Made by a program: the position numbers and the translations under genes. The notes under the pieces were generated by a model. That model saw only the letters and a list, made by a program, of their open reading frames with translations. It was not told the origin of the DNA and did not search any database. DNA of 64,000 nt from Caldilineaceae bacterium (GTDB taxonomy: Bacteria > Chloroflexota > Anaerolineae > Caldilineales > Caldilineaceae): positions 1 to 64,000 of the forward strand of contig JAJDXQ010000009.1 in NCBI GenBank assembly GCA_022823185.1, in the 5' to 3' direction. Positions 17,036 to 25,939 of this stretch are shown here, piece after piece (position 1 is the first letter of the stretch; the number at the start of each line of letters is the position of its first letter).

Positions 17036-18017
17036 TTGCGGGGGCTCCGGCGGCCATGGCTTCCAGCAGCATCATGCCGAAGCCCTCATATTTGCTGGGG
17101 AAGAGGAAGGCAGCGGAGGCGGCATAGAGGGCGGGCTTATCTTCCTCCTCCACCCAACCGATGAATCCCACCTGGTCGTGCAGTTCGAGCTGGCTGACGA
17201 GCCGCCGCGGGTCCGGGAAGAAGGGTGTGTCCTGGCGGGGCAGTGTGCCTGCGAGGACCAGTTTTATTGACGGGTCGCCGCCGAGGTCGAGGTATCTGCG
17301 ATAAGCGCGCACGATTCCCAAAACGTTTTTGCGCACATCAAAGCCGCCGAGATAAAGAAAGTAGCGGTCCGGCAGAGTGTATTTCTGCTGGATTTGCCGA
17401 AAGCGGCGACTGCGGTCGGAGGCCGCGCTTTCGTCGTTCAGTTCATCAGTGTTGGGCCCGTGATGGATGGCGAAGACGCGTTCTTCGGGAATGCTGAGAT
17501 GCCGAACGATGTCGCGCTTGCTCGCTTCGCTTACGGACAGCACGGCGGCGCAACGCCGGGCCGAGAGGCAGACCAGCCTGGTGTATTGCCGGACCAGCCA
17601 ACCTCCTCGGTAGGGCGGCAGGAGGAGCGGGATCAGATCGTGGATGGTGACGGCGGTCGGCGCGGGCTGCCACAGGGGCGCGGCCCAATAGGGCACGAGC
17701 AGCAGGTCTGCGCCCAAGCCGTGCGCGCGGCGAGGCGCCGTGACTTGCTCCCAGTAGAGCTTGGCTAGTTGACGGGGGAGCCGAGGGGGCGGGGAAACGA
17801 CTGTGGTTAACGTGGCGGGGATGGGGGAGAGGCTTTGGCTCTGTTTGGGGCAGCGAGGCAGGAGTAGCGTGAACCTGTGGGCCTCCTGGCCGCTTTCGCC
17901 GCTGTCGGACGCGGGCGGGGTCTTCAGAGCGGCCAGATGGGGCAACAGCCGGTGCAGGTACTGACCGCTGCCGGTGTTGGGTTGACCCCAAAACCAGCCA
18001 TTAACGACAATGTGCAT
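17019..18017 (-). CDS. GT4-type glycosyltransferase, C-terminally truncated
   Basis: A protein of about 332 residues with the GT-B fold landmarks: donor-side I-H-DLIPL, LSVSEASKRDI, an IHHGPN hinge, Y-F-LYLGGFDVRKN and F-PSKYEGFGMMLLEAMAAG containing the E-x7-E pair. The chain stops at A-P-AITSSE, where family members normally continue for another 70-100 residues completing the sugar-nucleotide domain. The gene end overlaps the convergent LysM gene by 17 bases, so a rearrangement probably removed the tail. The start at 18017 (MHIVVNGWFWGQ) follows homologous beginnings; an earlier ATG at 18098 would overlap the epimerase. It was probably a mannosyl- or glucosyltransferase acting on envelope glycans. 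Confidence 0.7.
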   Translation of the reverse strand: MHIVVNGWFWGQPNTGSGQYLHRLLPHLAALKTPPASDSGESGQEAHRFTLLLPRCPKQSQSLSPIPATLTTVVSPPPRLPRQLAKLYWEQVTAPRRAHGLGADLLLVPYWAAPLWQPAPTAVTIHDLIPLLLPPYRGGWLVRQYTRLVCLSARRCAAVLSVSEASKRDIVRHLSIPEERVFAIHHGPNTDELNDESAASDRSRRFRQIQQKYTLPDRYFLYLGGFDVRKNVLGIVRAYRRYLDLGGDPSIKLVLAGTLPRQDTPFFPDPRRLVSQLELHDQVGFIGWVEEEDKPALYAASAAFLFPSKYEGFGMMLLEAMAAGAPAITSSE

Positions 18018-18067
18018 GGCATCTTCAGCAAGCGATGGAAAGGAGACCGGGGGCAACACTGACCGGG

Positions 18068-19060
18068 CTAGGCGTTGACCGATGTTGTTCTGGCCCACTC
18101 CACAGTCCGGCGAAGCCCTTCACGGAGGTCAACATCAGCCTCCCAACCCAATTCTCTCCCAGCCTTGGAACAGTCCAACCAGGTGGCCAGCACTTCGCCG
18201 GCGGGGCGGGGCATGTATGAGGGCGAGCGTCGGTATTCGGTCAGGTCGGCAAGAAGGCGATAGACCGTGTTAATGTCGGTAGGAAGGCCGGTGCCCACGT
18301 TGTAGGTACCGGTCATTTTGCTGTTCAGAGCGATCACGTTGGCCCTGGCGACATCGTCCACGTAGACAAAGTCGCGCTTTTGGCGGCCATCGCCGGTGAT
18401 GCGGGTCGCGTGGTCGGCGAGCATGGCTCCGGCGAAGATGGCGACGACGCCGGCCTCCCCCTTCACGTCCTGTCGGGGGCCGTAGACGTTGGCATAGCGG
18501 AGGATGACGTAAGGCAGGTCATAGTTCTGATAGTATAGTTCAATGTAGTGTTCGCAGCTGAGCTTGTTGGCGCCATAGTTGTCCTTCGGCTGCGGGCGGC
18601 TGTCCTCGGTAAAGGGCGGCGCTGGCGGGTCGGGGATCGTGTTGCTTTCCTCTTCTGATTCGTCGAGGGCCAGAATGGGGGATTTGCCTTCCCCGTAGAC
18701 GGCGCCGCCGGTGCTGGCGAATATGAATTTGGCGCAGTCGTAGTCTTTCGCCAGCTCCAACAGATGCAGTGTGCCGATAATGTTTACCTCGGCGTAGGTA
18801 ATGGGATCCTCCATGCTTTCGCGAACGTTGGCCAGGGCAGCCTGATGCAGGACGGCCTGCGGACGTTCGGCGGCGAACAGTTCCGCCAGCCCGTCCTGGT
18901 CGCGGATATCCACCTCATAGAGGGGAACGTCAGGGGGGAGATTGGCCCGTTTGCCGGTTCGCAGGCTGTCAGCGGCTACGACATCGTGGCCAGCCTTGCC
19001 CAGCCAGCGAACGATGTGGCTGCCAATAAAACCGGCTCCACCCGTTACCAGAATTTTCAC
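18068..19060 (-). CDS. NAD-dependent epimerase/dehydratase (UDP-sugar 4-epimerase type)
   Basis: A 330-residue extended short-chain dehydrogenase: GGAGFIG at residues 7-13 for NAD binding, F-ASTGGAVYG with the catalytic Ser/Thr, the YGANK catalytic Tyr-Lys pair, LRYANVYGPRQ, and DFVYVDDVA. Such enzymes interconvert nucleotide sugars (UDP-glucose/UDP-galactose or related). It starts with GTG after GAGGAG. The downstream glycosyltransferase begins about 50 bases later on the same strand, so the pair probably served one glycan pathway. The interval 19061-19364 upstream is a divergent regulatory region with no gene seen. Confidence 0.85.
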   Translation of the reverse strand: MKILVTGGAGFIGSHIVRWLGKAGHDVVAADSLRTGKRANLPPDVPLYEVDIRDQDGLAELFAAERPQAVLHQAALANVRESMEDPITYAEVNIIGTLHLLELAKDYDCAKFIFASTGGAVYGEGKSPILALDESEEESNTIPDPPAPPFTEDSRPQPKDNYGANKLSCEHYIELYYQNYDLPYVILRYANVYGPRQDVKGEAGVVAIFAGAMLADHATRITGDGRQKRDFVYVDDVARANVIALNSKMTGTYNVGTGLPTDINTVYRLLADLTEYRRSPSYMPRPAGEVLATWLDCSKAGRELGWEADVDLREGLRRTVEWARTTSVNA

Positions 19061-19364
19061 GAAGCGCTCCTCTGAAAGAAGTACCGTTTCACGAAAATTC
19101 AGTATAAGGAGTTCAGGCGGAAAGGAAAAATCGGGCTTGGCGCGCGGGCGCGGCTGCGGCGCCGACCGCAGAACGGGAATCGCAGCCTGGCGCGGCGGCG
19201 GGAGCCTCTGTCAGTTGCCCGCGAGGCGAACAGCAGAAGCCGGGCATGGCCCGGTATTGGCGTTTGGGACGGGCGACCGTATACTTCAGTATCCTGGCGG
19301 CAGGCGGAAGAACGCCCGGCTGACTGCCGCCCATCATTCGAGAGTTATCTCGGGAGGCGACAGG

Positions 19365-20696
19365 TTGGGAATCCTGATTCACAATGCGACTGTAGTCACG
19401 CTTGACAGTTCAAACCGAATACTGGCTGATGGCGGCGTCCACGTGGCGGATGACACGATCTCCGACGTGGGAGACAGCGAGCAGATGCTGAGCCGCTATC
19501 CCGAGGCGGAACGGTGGGATGCGCAGGGCAAGCTGATGATGCCCGGCATGATCTGCGCGCACACGCACTTTTATGGGGCATTCGCCAGAGGGATGTACAT
19601 CCCTGGCGAGCCGGCCAAGGATTTTCCGGAGATTCTGCAGAAGCTGTGGTGGCCGCTGGACCGGGCGCTGGACCTGGAGGGCGTGCGGAGCTCAGCCGAG
19701 GTCTGCCTTGTGGACGCTATCCGCAATGGGACGACGACGTTGATCGACCATCACGCGAGCCAGAACGCGATCGATGGGAGCCTGGACGCGATCGCGGGGG
19801 CGGTGGAGGTCAGCGGGTTGCGAGCGGCGCTCTGTTACGAAGTGACGGACCGGGACGGCCCTGCTGCGACGCGTGCCGGGATTCGCGAGAACGTACGCTT
19901 TGCCGAGGCCATTGGCCGCTCGGCGCTGGCGGGCCGGGTTGCGGCCACCTTTGGCCTGCATGCCAGCATGACTCTGTCGGACCAGACCCTCGAAGCCTGC
20001 CGCGCGGAAAGCAGCCGTTTCCATGTGCATGTCGCCGAACACCCGGCGGACGCCTGGGACAGCCTCAGCCGCAGCGGCAAGCGCACGGTGGAGAGGCTGC
20101 ACGGGTTTGGCATTACAGGTGAGGACAGCATCTTTGCGCACTGCGTGCATATTGACGGCTGGGAGATGGCTTTGCTGAAGGAGACAGGCACGTTTGTCTC
20201 GCACCAACCCCGTTCGAACATGAACAATGCGGTGGGCGCGGCGAACATCCCGGCAATGCTGCGAGGCGGGGTGGCGGTTGGGCTTGGGAATGACGGCTTC
20301 AGCAATGACATGTTCGCCGAAATGAAGGTGACCGACCAATTGCATAAAGTGAGCAGCGGGGATCCCCGCACGCTGGGCGCCGATAAGGTGCTGCAGATGG
20401 CGGCAGCCAACAACCGTGCGTTGGCCGGACGTTTTTTCGAGAAGCCGGTCGGCGTTCTGGCCCCCGGGGCGTACGCAGACCTCATTCTGCTCGACTACGA
20501 ACCGACGACGCCCTTGCACAGCGACAACTTGCCCTGGCATATATTGTTCGGCATCAGCGGAGGGCATGTGCATAGCACAATTTGCCATGGTATGGCGCTG
20601 ATGCGCGATCGGAAGTTACTCACGCTGGATGAGGCGGAAATCGCGGCCCGTAGCCGGGTGCGGGCACAGGAGACTTGGGAACGGTTCTGGCAGTAG
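19365..20696 (+). CDS. ssnA: SsnA-type amidohydrolase (putative selenium-metabolism aminohydrolase)
   Basis: The 443-residue metal-dependent hydrolase has the N-terminal metal motif HTH at residues 66-68, followed by F-YGAFARGM, LWWPLDRALD, TTTLIDHHASQNAIDGSL, H-VAEHP, F-AHCVHID and VGLGNDGFSNDM, the sequence pattern of the SsnA family (TIGR03314). SsnA is associated with selenium-dependent molybdenum hydroxylase genes in other bacteria; its substrate is not established. The start is TTG at 19365, preceded by GGGAGG at normal spacing; homologues begin with this strand. The frame is open much further upstream, but that part has no homology. It is probably co-transcribed with the F420-type reductase 40 bases later. 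Confidence 0.8.
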   Translation: MGILIHNATVVTLDSSNRILADGGVHVADDTISDVGDSEQMLSRYPEAERWDAQGKLMMPGMICAHTHFYGAFARGMYIPGEPAKDFPEILQKLWWPLDRALDLEGVRSSAEVCLVDAIRNGTTTLIDHHASQNAIDGSLDAIAGAVEVSGLRAALCYEVTDRDGPAATRAGIRENVRFAEAIGRSALAGRVAATFGLHASMTLSDQTLEACRAESSRFHVHVAEHPADAWDSLSRSGKRTVERLHGFGITGEDSIFAHCVHIDGWEMALLKETGTFVSHQPRSNMNNAVGAANIPAMLRGGVAVGLGNDGFSNDMFAEMKVTDQLHKVSSGDPRTLGADKVLQMAAANNRALAGRFFEKPVGVLAPGAYADLILLDYEPTTPLHSDNLPWHILFGISGGHVHSTICHGMALMRDRKLLTLDEAEIAARSRVRAQETWERFWQ

Positions 20697-20736
20697 GGCA
20701 GCCGGCCGCAGTTCGCCGAGGGGAGAGGAGATTGCG

Positions 20737-21402
20737 TTGACCTATCCGACAGTCGCCGTAATCGGCGGGACGGGCGAGGAGGGATCGGGGCTGGCGCTGC
20801 GCTGGGCCGCCGCAGGTTATCCGATTCTGATTGGAAGCCGAAGCCGGGAGCGAGCCGTTGCCGCGGCGGAGGCGCTGCGTGCGCTTCTGCCTGACGGCCG
20901 GCCGGCGCGGATCGGCGGCGACAGCAACGCGGAGGCTGCCGAGGCCGCGGATGTGGTGGTTCTCAGCGTCCCGTATGGTTCGCAGGCCGGGATTATTGAA
21001 CAGATACGGGCGGGCTGCGAAGGCAAGACGGTGGTCAGCGTGGTGGTACCGCTGAAGCCGCCGCGAGTGAGCCATGTATGGCGTCCGGCGGGCGGATCGG
21101 CGGCGCAAGAGGCCCAGGCGCTCCTCGGAGACGGGACGCGCGTGGCCGCGGCTTTTCAGAATATCAGCGCGACGCATCTGAAGGATCTGGGCCATGTTGT
21201 CGACTGCGACATTCTCGTGACTGGCGACGACAAGGAAGCGAAGCAGACTGCGCTCGATCTGGCTGAGGCAGCGGGAATGCGCGGCATTGACGCGGGTCCT
21301 CTGGCAAACAGCGGCGTGAGCGAAGGATTGACGGCCGTCCTGATCGGGATCAACATTCGCAACAAAGTGAAGGGCAGCGGGATTCGGATTACGGGCGTAT
21401 AA
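20737..21402 (+). CDS. npdG: NADPH-dependent F420 reductase-like protein (NpdG family)
   Basis: The 221-residue protein has a Rossmann NADP site VIGGTGEEGSGLALRW near the N-terminus, an IGSRSRE-A motif that reads the 2'-phosphate, and VVLSVPY, N-S-GVSEGLTAVLIGIN and a C-terminal G-I-R-ITG typical of F420H2:NADP oxidoreductases. It moves hydride between coenzyme F420 and NADP and implies that the organism uses F420. The start is TTG at 20737 with GGGAGAGGAG about 6 bases upstream. It lies just behind ssnA. Confidence 0.8.
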   Translation: MTYPTVAVIGGTGEEGSGLALRWAAAGYPILIGSRSRERAVAAAEALRALLPDGRPARIGGDSNAEAAEAADVVVLSVPYGSQAGIIEQIRAGCEGKTVVSVVVPLKPPRVSHVWRPAGGSAAQEAQALLGDGTRVAAAFQNISATHLKDLGHVVDCDILVTGDDKEAKQTALDLAEAAGMRGIDAGPLANSGVSEGLTAVLIGINIRNKVKGSGIRITGV

Positions 21403-21473
21403 CGGCACGCGATGACCGCACGGAGTCCCGGCAGCAGCAGTCCACTTGCAGTTAACCATCAGCCAACCTGCTT

Positions 21474-24404
21474 ATGAGCATCAGAGACGTCATCGCCGAG
21501 CTGCGGCGGGACCGCGGCTTCATGGCCAACGTCACCGCGTGGGAAACATTGCCTGCGCGGTCGGGTTGCTACGGGGAGATACCGGCGGCGCTGCATCCGG
21601 CGGTGAGGGGGGCGCTCGTTGGGCGGGGGATAGAGCGGCTCTACAGCCATCAGGCCGAGGCGGTTACCCTTGCCCTGGCGGGGGGGGATTCGGTCGCGGT
21701 CGTGACGCCGACAGCGAGCGGCAAGACGCTGTGTTACATGCTGCCGGTTCTGCATGCGTTGCTCCGGGACGCCGAAGCAACGGCGCTTTTCCTATTTCCC
21801 ACGAAGGCGCTGGCCCACGATCAGCTGGCAGAGATCCACGAATGGATAGCCGGGTTGACGGACGCGGGTCATTTGGCTGCGGATGGAAGAAGGGAGACGG
21901 GCGGCGCCAGTTCATCCGGCCTGGCTGCCGGCCAGATTGCGGCGGCCTATGACGGAGATACGCCGAGCGCGCAACGGCGTCCGATCCGGCAGAATGGGAG
22001 GCTGATCCTGACGAATCCGGACATGCTTCATGCGGGGATATTGCCCCATCATGGGGACTGGGCGCGTTTTCTCAGGGGGCTGCGCTATGTGGTCATAGAC
22101 GAAATGCACAGCTATCGCGGTGTGTTCGGCAGCCACGTGGCGAATGTGCTGCGGCGGCTGCGGCGGGTCGCGGCCCACTATGGGGCGCGCCCGCAGTTCT
22201 TGCTGACAAGCGCAACGATCGCCAATCCACAGCAGCTGGCTGAAAGCCTTACGGAAGACACTGTCCGGGTGATCGACAACAACGGCGCGCCGCAGGGGAG
22301 CAAGCACATTGTATTGTATGCGCCGCCCCTTTACGACCCGATCCAGGGTCTGCGGCGCAGCAGCGTTTTGGAGAGCCAGGAACTGGCCGTCCGTTTTTTG
22401 CGAGGCGGGCTGCAGACGATTGTTTTCGGTCGCGCCCGCCTGACGGTGGAGCTGCTGCTCAGCTATATCAGGGAACGGCTGCAGGACGATGGCGATGAGG
22501 CGGCGGTGGACTCCGTGCCTTTTCAGCCGCGGTCGGTGCGCGGGTACCGAGGAGGCTATCTACCCCGTGAACGCCGCGAGATTGAGGCGGGGCTGCGGAC
22601 AGGCAAGGTGCGGGGCGTGGTCGCCACGAATGCGCTGGAGTTGGGGATTGACATTGGCCAGCTGGAGGCCGCGGTGATTTGCGGCTACCCGGGTACGATT
22701 GCGGCGGCGTGGCAGCAATGGGGGAGGGTGGGGCGTACGACGGGAGAATCTGTGGCGGTCCTGGTGGCGACTGCCGGGGCGCTGGACCAGTATATTGTCA
22801 ACAATCCGCAGTTTTTGCTGCGGCGGTCACCAGAGAGGGCATTTGCCAATGCGGACAATTTGGCGTTGCTGGTGGACCAGATGCGCTGCGCGGCGTTTGA
22901 GCTCCCTTTTTTGGAGGGGGACCTGTTCGGGCGTTCTCCCTATTCCATTGAGGTGCTCGACCTGCTAGTCGAAGAGGAGAGCTTGCAGCAGTTTGGCAAC
23001 CGCTTCCTGTGGCGCGGAGACGGCTATCCCTCCCGCCAGTTCAGTCTGCGCAGCGCCGGCGGGGATCCTGTTGTTGTTCAGGCGGGGGCCAGAGAGGGTG
23101 AGTCCCAGACGGGCGGCGGAGGCCGACGGGAAGGGGCGGCGACGCGGACCGCGGCCGGTGGCCGGCAGGCTCCTGGCAGGGAGGAAGGCGCGTTCACAGT
23201 GATCGGGGAGGTCGACGCGTCCAGCGCGCCGCTCCAGATCCATGAGGGGGCGGTCTACATGCATGAAGGCCGCAGCTACCTGGTGGAAAGGCTGGACTTG
23301 GAGGAAAGACTGGCCTGGGTGTGGCCAGCGGAGGTCGAGTTTTACACAGAAGCCAGCACAGAGACCGAGATAGAGGTAGAGTCGGTCGAGGAGAGCCGTG
23401 CGGCCGGCGGCGCGCAGCCGGGGCACGGTGAAGTAATTGTGACCTCGCAGGTGACGCAATACCGCAGGGTGCGGCGCTTCACGCATGAGAATCTGGGCGT
23501 GCTGCCGCTTGACTACCCGCCCACCACGCTGGACACCGCGGCCTATTGGGTGGAGGTGACGGCTGAAGCGCAGAAGGCGCTGATGGAGGCGGGGGACTGG
23601 CGGGATTCCCCCAATGACTACGGGCCCGACTGGCAGGCGCAGCGCGCCAAGACGCGTGAGAGGGACGGCTACCGCTGCGCCGAATGCGGCGCGGCAGAGC
23701 GCGGCAATCGCCAGCACGACGTGCATCATCGGGTCCCTTTCCGCGTCTTCAACTATATTCCTGGACTCAACAGAAATGACCGGGAGGCAAACCGGCTAAG
23801 CAATCTCGTATTGCTGTGCCGGCGCTGTCATCACCGGCTGGAGGCGGGTGTGCGGGCGCGGACGGGCATGGACGGGGTCGCTTACGCGCTGGGCAATCTG
23901 GCTCCCCTGCATTTGATGTGCGACCGGCGGGATATTGGGGTTGCGATCATCCGTGAGCAGGAGGAGCGGGGGCTGCTTCCTCAGGCCGCGCCGTCTGTTT
24001 CCCACGCCGCGGAGGGGGAACAGGCCGGCCCCCGCGTCTACATTTACGAGAGCGTGCCGGCGGGGATCGGTTTCAGCGCGCAGTTGTATGCCCGGCACGA
24101 CGAGCTGATGGCGGGAACGGCCGAACTGATCCGCCGCTGCGCTTGCCGCTTCGGATGTCCCGCGTGTGTGGGGCCCGTGTTGCTGGTGGACGGCGAGCAG
24201 TTTTCCGGCGGGCCGAGTTCCGCTCACGCGGCAGCGGTTCGGGAGACAGGTCACACGGGTCAGGAGGTTTCGTTCTGGGAGAGGGCGGCGGACCCGAACC
24301 CGTCCCAAGGCGGAACGCAAGTCAGCGGGCAGGCGGAGCCGAGGCCGCTGCTGGAAACGAAGAAGCTGGCGCTGGCGCTGCTGGCTGCGCTGGCGGGCGG
24401 CTGA
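21474..24404 (+). CDS. YprA/DUF1998-type superfamily 2 helicase with an embedded HNH nuclease domain
   Basis: The 976-residue protein has Walker A TPTASGKT at residues 78-85, the DE-M-H box at ~209-212, LTSATI, then a second helicase lobe (GLRTGKVRGVVATNALELGIDIG; QQWGRVGRT). This layout fits YprA/Hrq1-like helicases ending in a DUF1998 zinc region (CACRFGCPACVGPV). Between the lobes and that end, residues ~722-792 form an HNH fold: YRCAECG, V-HHRVPF and LVLLCRRCHHR. A Gly/Arg-rich linker lies near residues 540-570. Family members unwind DNA; the HNH insert would add nicking or cleavage. It is the first gene after npdG, on the same strand. Confidence 0.8.
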   Translation: MSIRDVIAELRRDRGFMANVTAWETLPARSGCYGEIPAALHPAVRGALVGRGIERLYSHQAEAVTLALAGGDSVAVVTPTASGKTLCYMLPVLHALLRDAEATALFLFPTKALAHDQLAEIHEWIAGLTDAGHLAADGRRETGGASSSGLAAGQIAAAYDGDTPSAQRRPIRQNGRLILTNPDMLHAGILPHHGDWARFLRGLRYVVIDEMHSYRGVFGSHVANVLRRLRRVAAHYGARPQFLLTSATIANPQQLAESLTEDTVRVIDNNGAPQGSKHIVLYAPPLYDPIQGLRRSSVLESQELAVRFLRGGLQTIVFGRARLTVELLLSYIRERLQDDGDEAAVDSVPFQPRSVRGYRGGYLPRERREIEAGLRTGKVRGVVATNALELGIDIGQLEAAVICGYPGTIAAAWQQWGRVGRTTGESVAVLVATAGALDQYIVNNPQFLLRRSPERAFANADNLALLVDQMRCAAFELPFLEGDLFGRSPYSIEVLDLLVEEESLQQFGNRFLWRGDGYPSRQFSLRSAGGDPVVVQAGAREGESQTGGGGRREGAATRTAAGGRQAPGREEGAFTVIGEVDASSAPLQIHEGAVYMHEGRSYLVERLDLEERLAWVWPAEVEFYTEASTETEIEVESVEESRAAGGAQPGHGEVIVTSQVTQYRRVRRFTHENLGVLPLDYPPTTLDTAAYWVEVTAEAQKALMEAGDWRDSPNDYGPDWQAQRAKTRERDGYRCAECGAAERGNRQHDVHHRVPFRVFNYIPGLNRNDREANRLSNLVLLCRRCHHRLEAGVRARTGMDGVAYALGNLAPLHLMCDRRDIGVAIIREQEERGLLPQAAPSVSHAAEGEQAGPRVYIYESVPAGIGFSAQLYARHDELMAGTAELIRRCACRFGCPACVGPVLLVDGEQFSGGPSSAHAAAVRETGHTGQEVSFWERAADPNPSQGGTQVSGQAEPRPLLETKKLALALLAALAGG

Positions 24405-24535
24405 ACTGTTGTGCGCAGGCGCCTCAATTAGACCGAGCCTTCGCAGAAAACAGCGGCGAGGACGCGAGGCCGGCAAAGACGGATCGAGACCGGTCTGGCT
24501 GGGCTTGCCTACTTCTTGCATTCACATATCCAGAT

Positions 24536-25195
24536 TCAACCGAATAACCTTGCGTCTGTGCGCATCGGCGCGAACGAGCGGCGGTGCGCCGGGCAGGAGC
24601 CGCGCTCTTCGATGGCGGCCAGGTGGGCCGGCGCGGCGTAGCCCTTGTTGCTGTGGAAGCCGTAGGCGGGGAACCGCTCATGCAGCTGGCGCAGGAGCTG
24701 GTCTCGGTGGACTTTGGCCAGAATGGAGGCGGCGGCGGTGGAGACGATGCGCAGGTCGCCCTTGGTGAAGCTCTTCTGGGGAATATTGAGGGAATTGAGC
24801 CGGACCCAGTCAAGCAGGAGATGATCGGGAGGCGAGGACAGATTGCGGACGGCGCGGCGCATCGCCAGGCGTGTGGCGGGGGCGATGCCGATGTCGTCGA
24901 TTTCGGCGGCGGAGGCGAGCCCAATCGACGAATCAGCGGCCTGGGCCCGGATTTGCTCGGCCAGTTCTTCGCGTCGTGCGGGTGAAAGCAGTTTGCTATC
25001 CCGGACCGCGGCCCACAGCCCTACGCGTCGCGTGTTTACGGGCAGAATGACGGCGCCGGCAACGACCGGCCCCGCCAGAGCGCCTCGTCCCGCTTCATCG
25101 AGGCCGGCGACGCGTAGGAGCCCTGTGCGCCAGAGCTTCCTCTCCTCGTCAAGTGATGGAAAGACCTTTTTCGTTTCTCGGTTCGCTTTGTCCAT
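24536..25195 (-). CDS. rnhB: Ribonuclease HII
   Basis: The 219-residue protein carries the RNase HII active-site set: Asp33-Glu34 in AGLDEAGRGALAGPV, a third Asp in LLLDWV, and Asp in KVHRD, with STAAASILAKV before it and YGFHSNKGY after it. It cleaves the RNA of RNA-DNA hybrids and starts removal of misincorporated ribonucleotides. It is the last gene of an eleven-gene minus-strand run; the preceding epimerase-like gene ends 18 bases upstream. Confidence 0.95.
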   Translation of the reverse strand: MDKANRETKKVFPSLDEERKLWRTGLLRVAGLDEAGRGALAGPVVAGAVILPVNTRRVGLWAAVRDSKLLSPARREELAEQIRAQAADSSIGLASAAEIDDIGIAPATRLAMRRAVRNLSSPPDHLLLDWVRLNSLNIPQKSFTKGDLRIVSTAAASILAKVHRDQLLRQLHERFPAYGFHSNKGYAAPAHLAAIEERGSCPAHRRSFAPMRTDARLFG

Positions 25196-25213
25196 CTCCG
25201 TAAGGCGGCGCCG

Positions 25214-25939
25214 CTACTTCCAGAGTATTTCAACATCCTGGCGAGGTTGGAAGCCGAGGATACGCTTGGTCTTCTCGTTGGTGAATTTGCCATGGGGCAT
25301 GTCGGCAAAGACGTAAAAGACTTCACAATTCGAGGGCAGGGCGTTGAGTTCGATGTCCAGCCCAAGGGTGAAGACTTCGGCGGCGTTTTCCCAAGAGATG
25401 ACAAAAGGGGCGTAGTGTTCGCCGGGTTGAATTGCCTCCGGGTCTTTGAAGTTGTAGAAGAGATAGGTCTGCACGTTGATGTCGTGGTGCTGGGTAAAGA
25501 CGCGGCAGATTTCCAGCCCCATCGACTTTGTGATGGCGTAGATGTTGGTTCCGGACTGGGGCGGGATGTCGGGACCGATATCGTAATCGAAACACTCGGT
25601 GACGTTGGGGCCGGCAACGGTGTAGTGCGGGCCGGTGTTGATGACGCGGCGGATGTTGTGCGCGACCGCCGCTTGCATCATGTTGTAGCAGCCGCGGGTG
25701 CTTACATCCCAGGCGATGCGGCGATCGCGGCGCAGGACTGAGAGGTTGACGATGGCATCCATGCCCTCGGCTGCGGCGACGACGCCGTCCAGGTCGGCTA
25801 CGTCGAGGTGGAGGAATTCACCGGGCAGATCGTCTTCCGGCGGGTTGACATCGGTGATGCGCAGATTGTGGGCGGGGGCGAGCTCGCGGGCGACGTTCGG
25901 TCCGAGCATGCCCGTGCCGCCGAGGATGAGTACGTTCAT
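25214..25939 (-). CDS. NAD-dependent epimerase/dehydratase-like SDR protein
   Basis: The 241-residue protein has GGTGMLGPNVA at the N-terminus, LHLDVADLDGVVAA, and an Asn-containing V-NLSVL strand. The usual YxxxK reads YAITKS. It is a compact extended-SDR protein of unknown substrate. Its ATG overlaps the stop of the preceding gene by four bases (ATGA), so the two are translationally coupled and probably act together. Confidence 0.75.
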   Translation of the reverse strand: MNVLILGGTGMLGPNVARELAPAHNLRITDVNPPEDDLPGEFLHLDVADLDGVVAAAEGMDAIVNLSVLRRDRRIAWDVSTRGCYNMMQAAVAHNIRRVINTGPHYTVAGPNVTECFDYDIGPDIPPQSGTNIYAITKSMGLEICRVFTQHHDINVQTYLFYNFKDPEAIQPGEHYAPFVISWENAAEVFTLGLDIELNALPSNCEVFYVFADMPHGKFTNEKTKRILGFQPRQDVEILWK

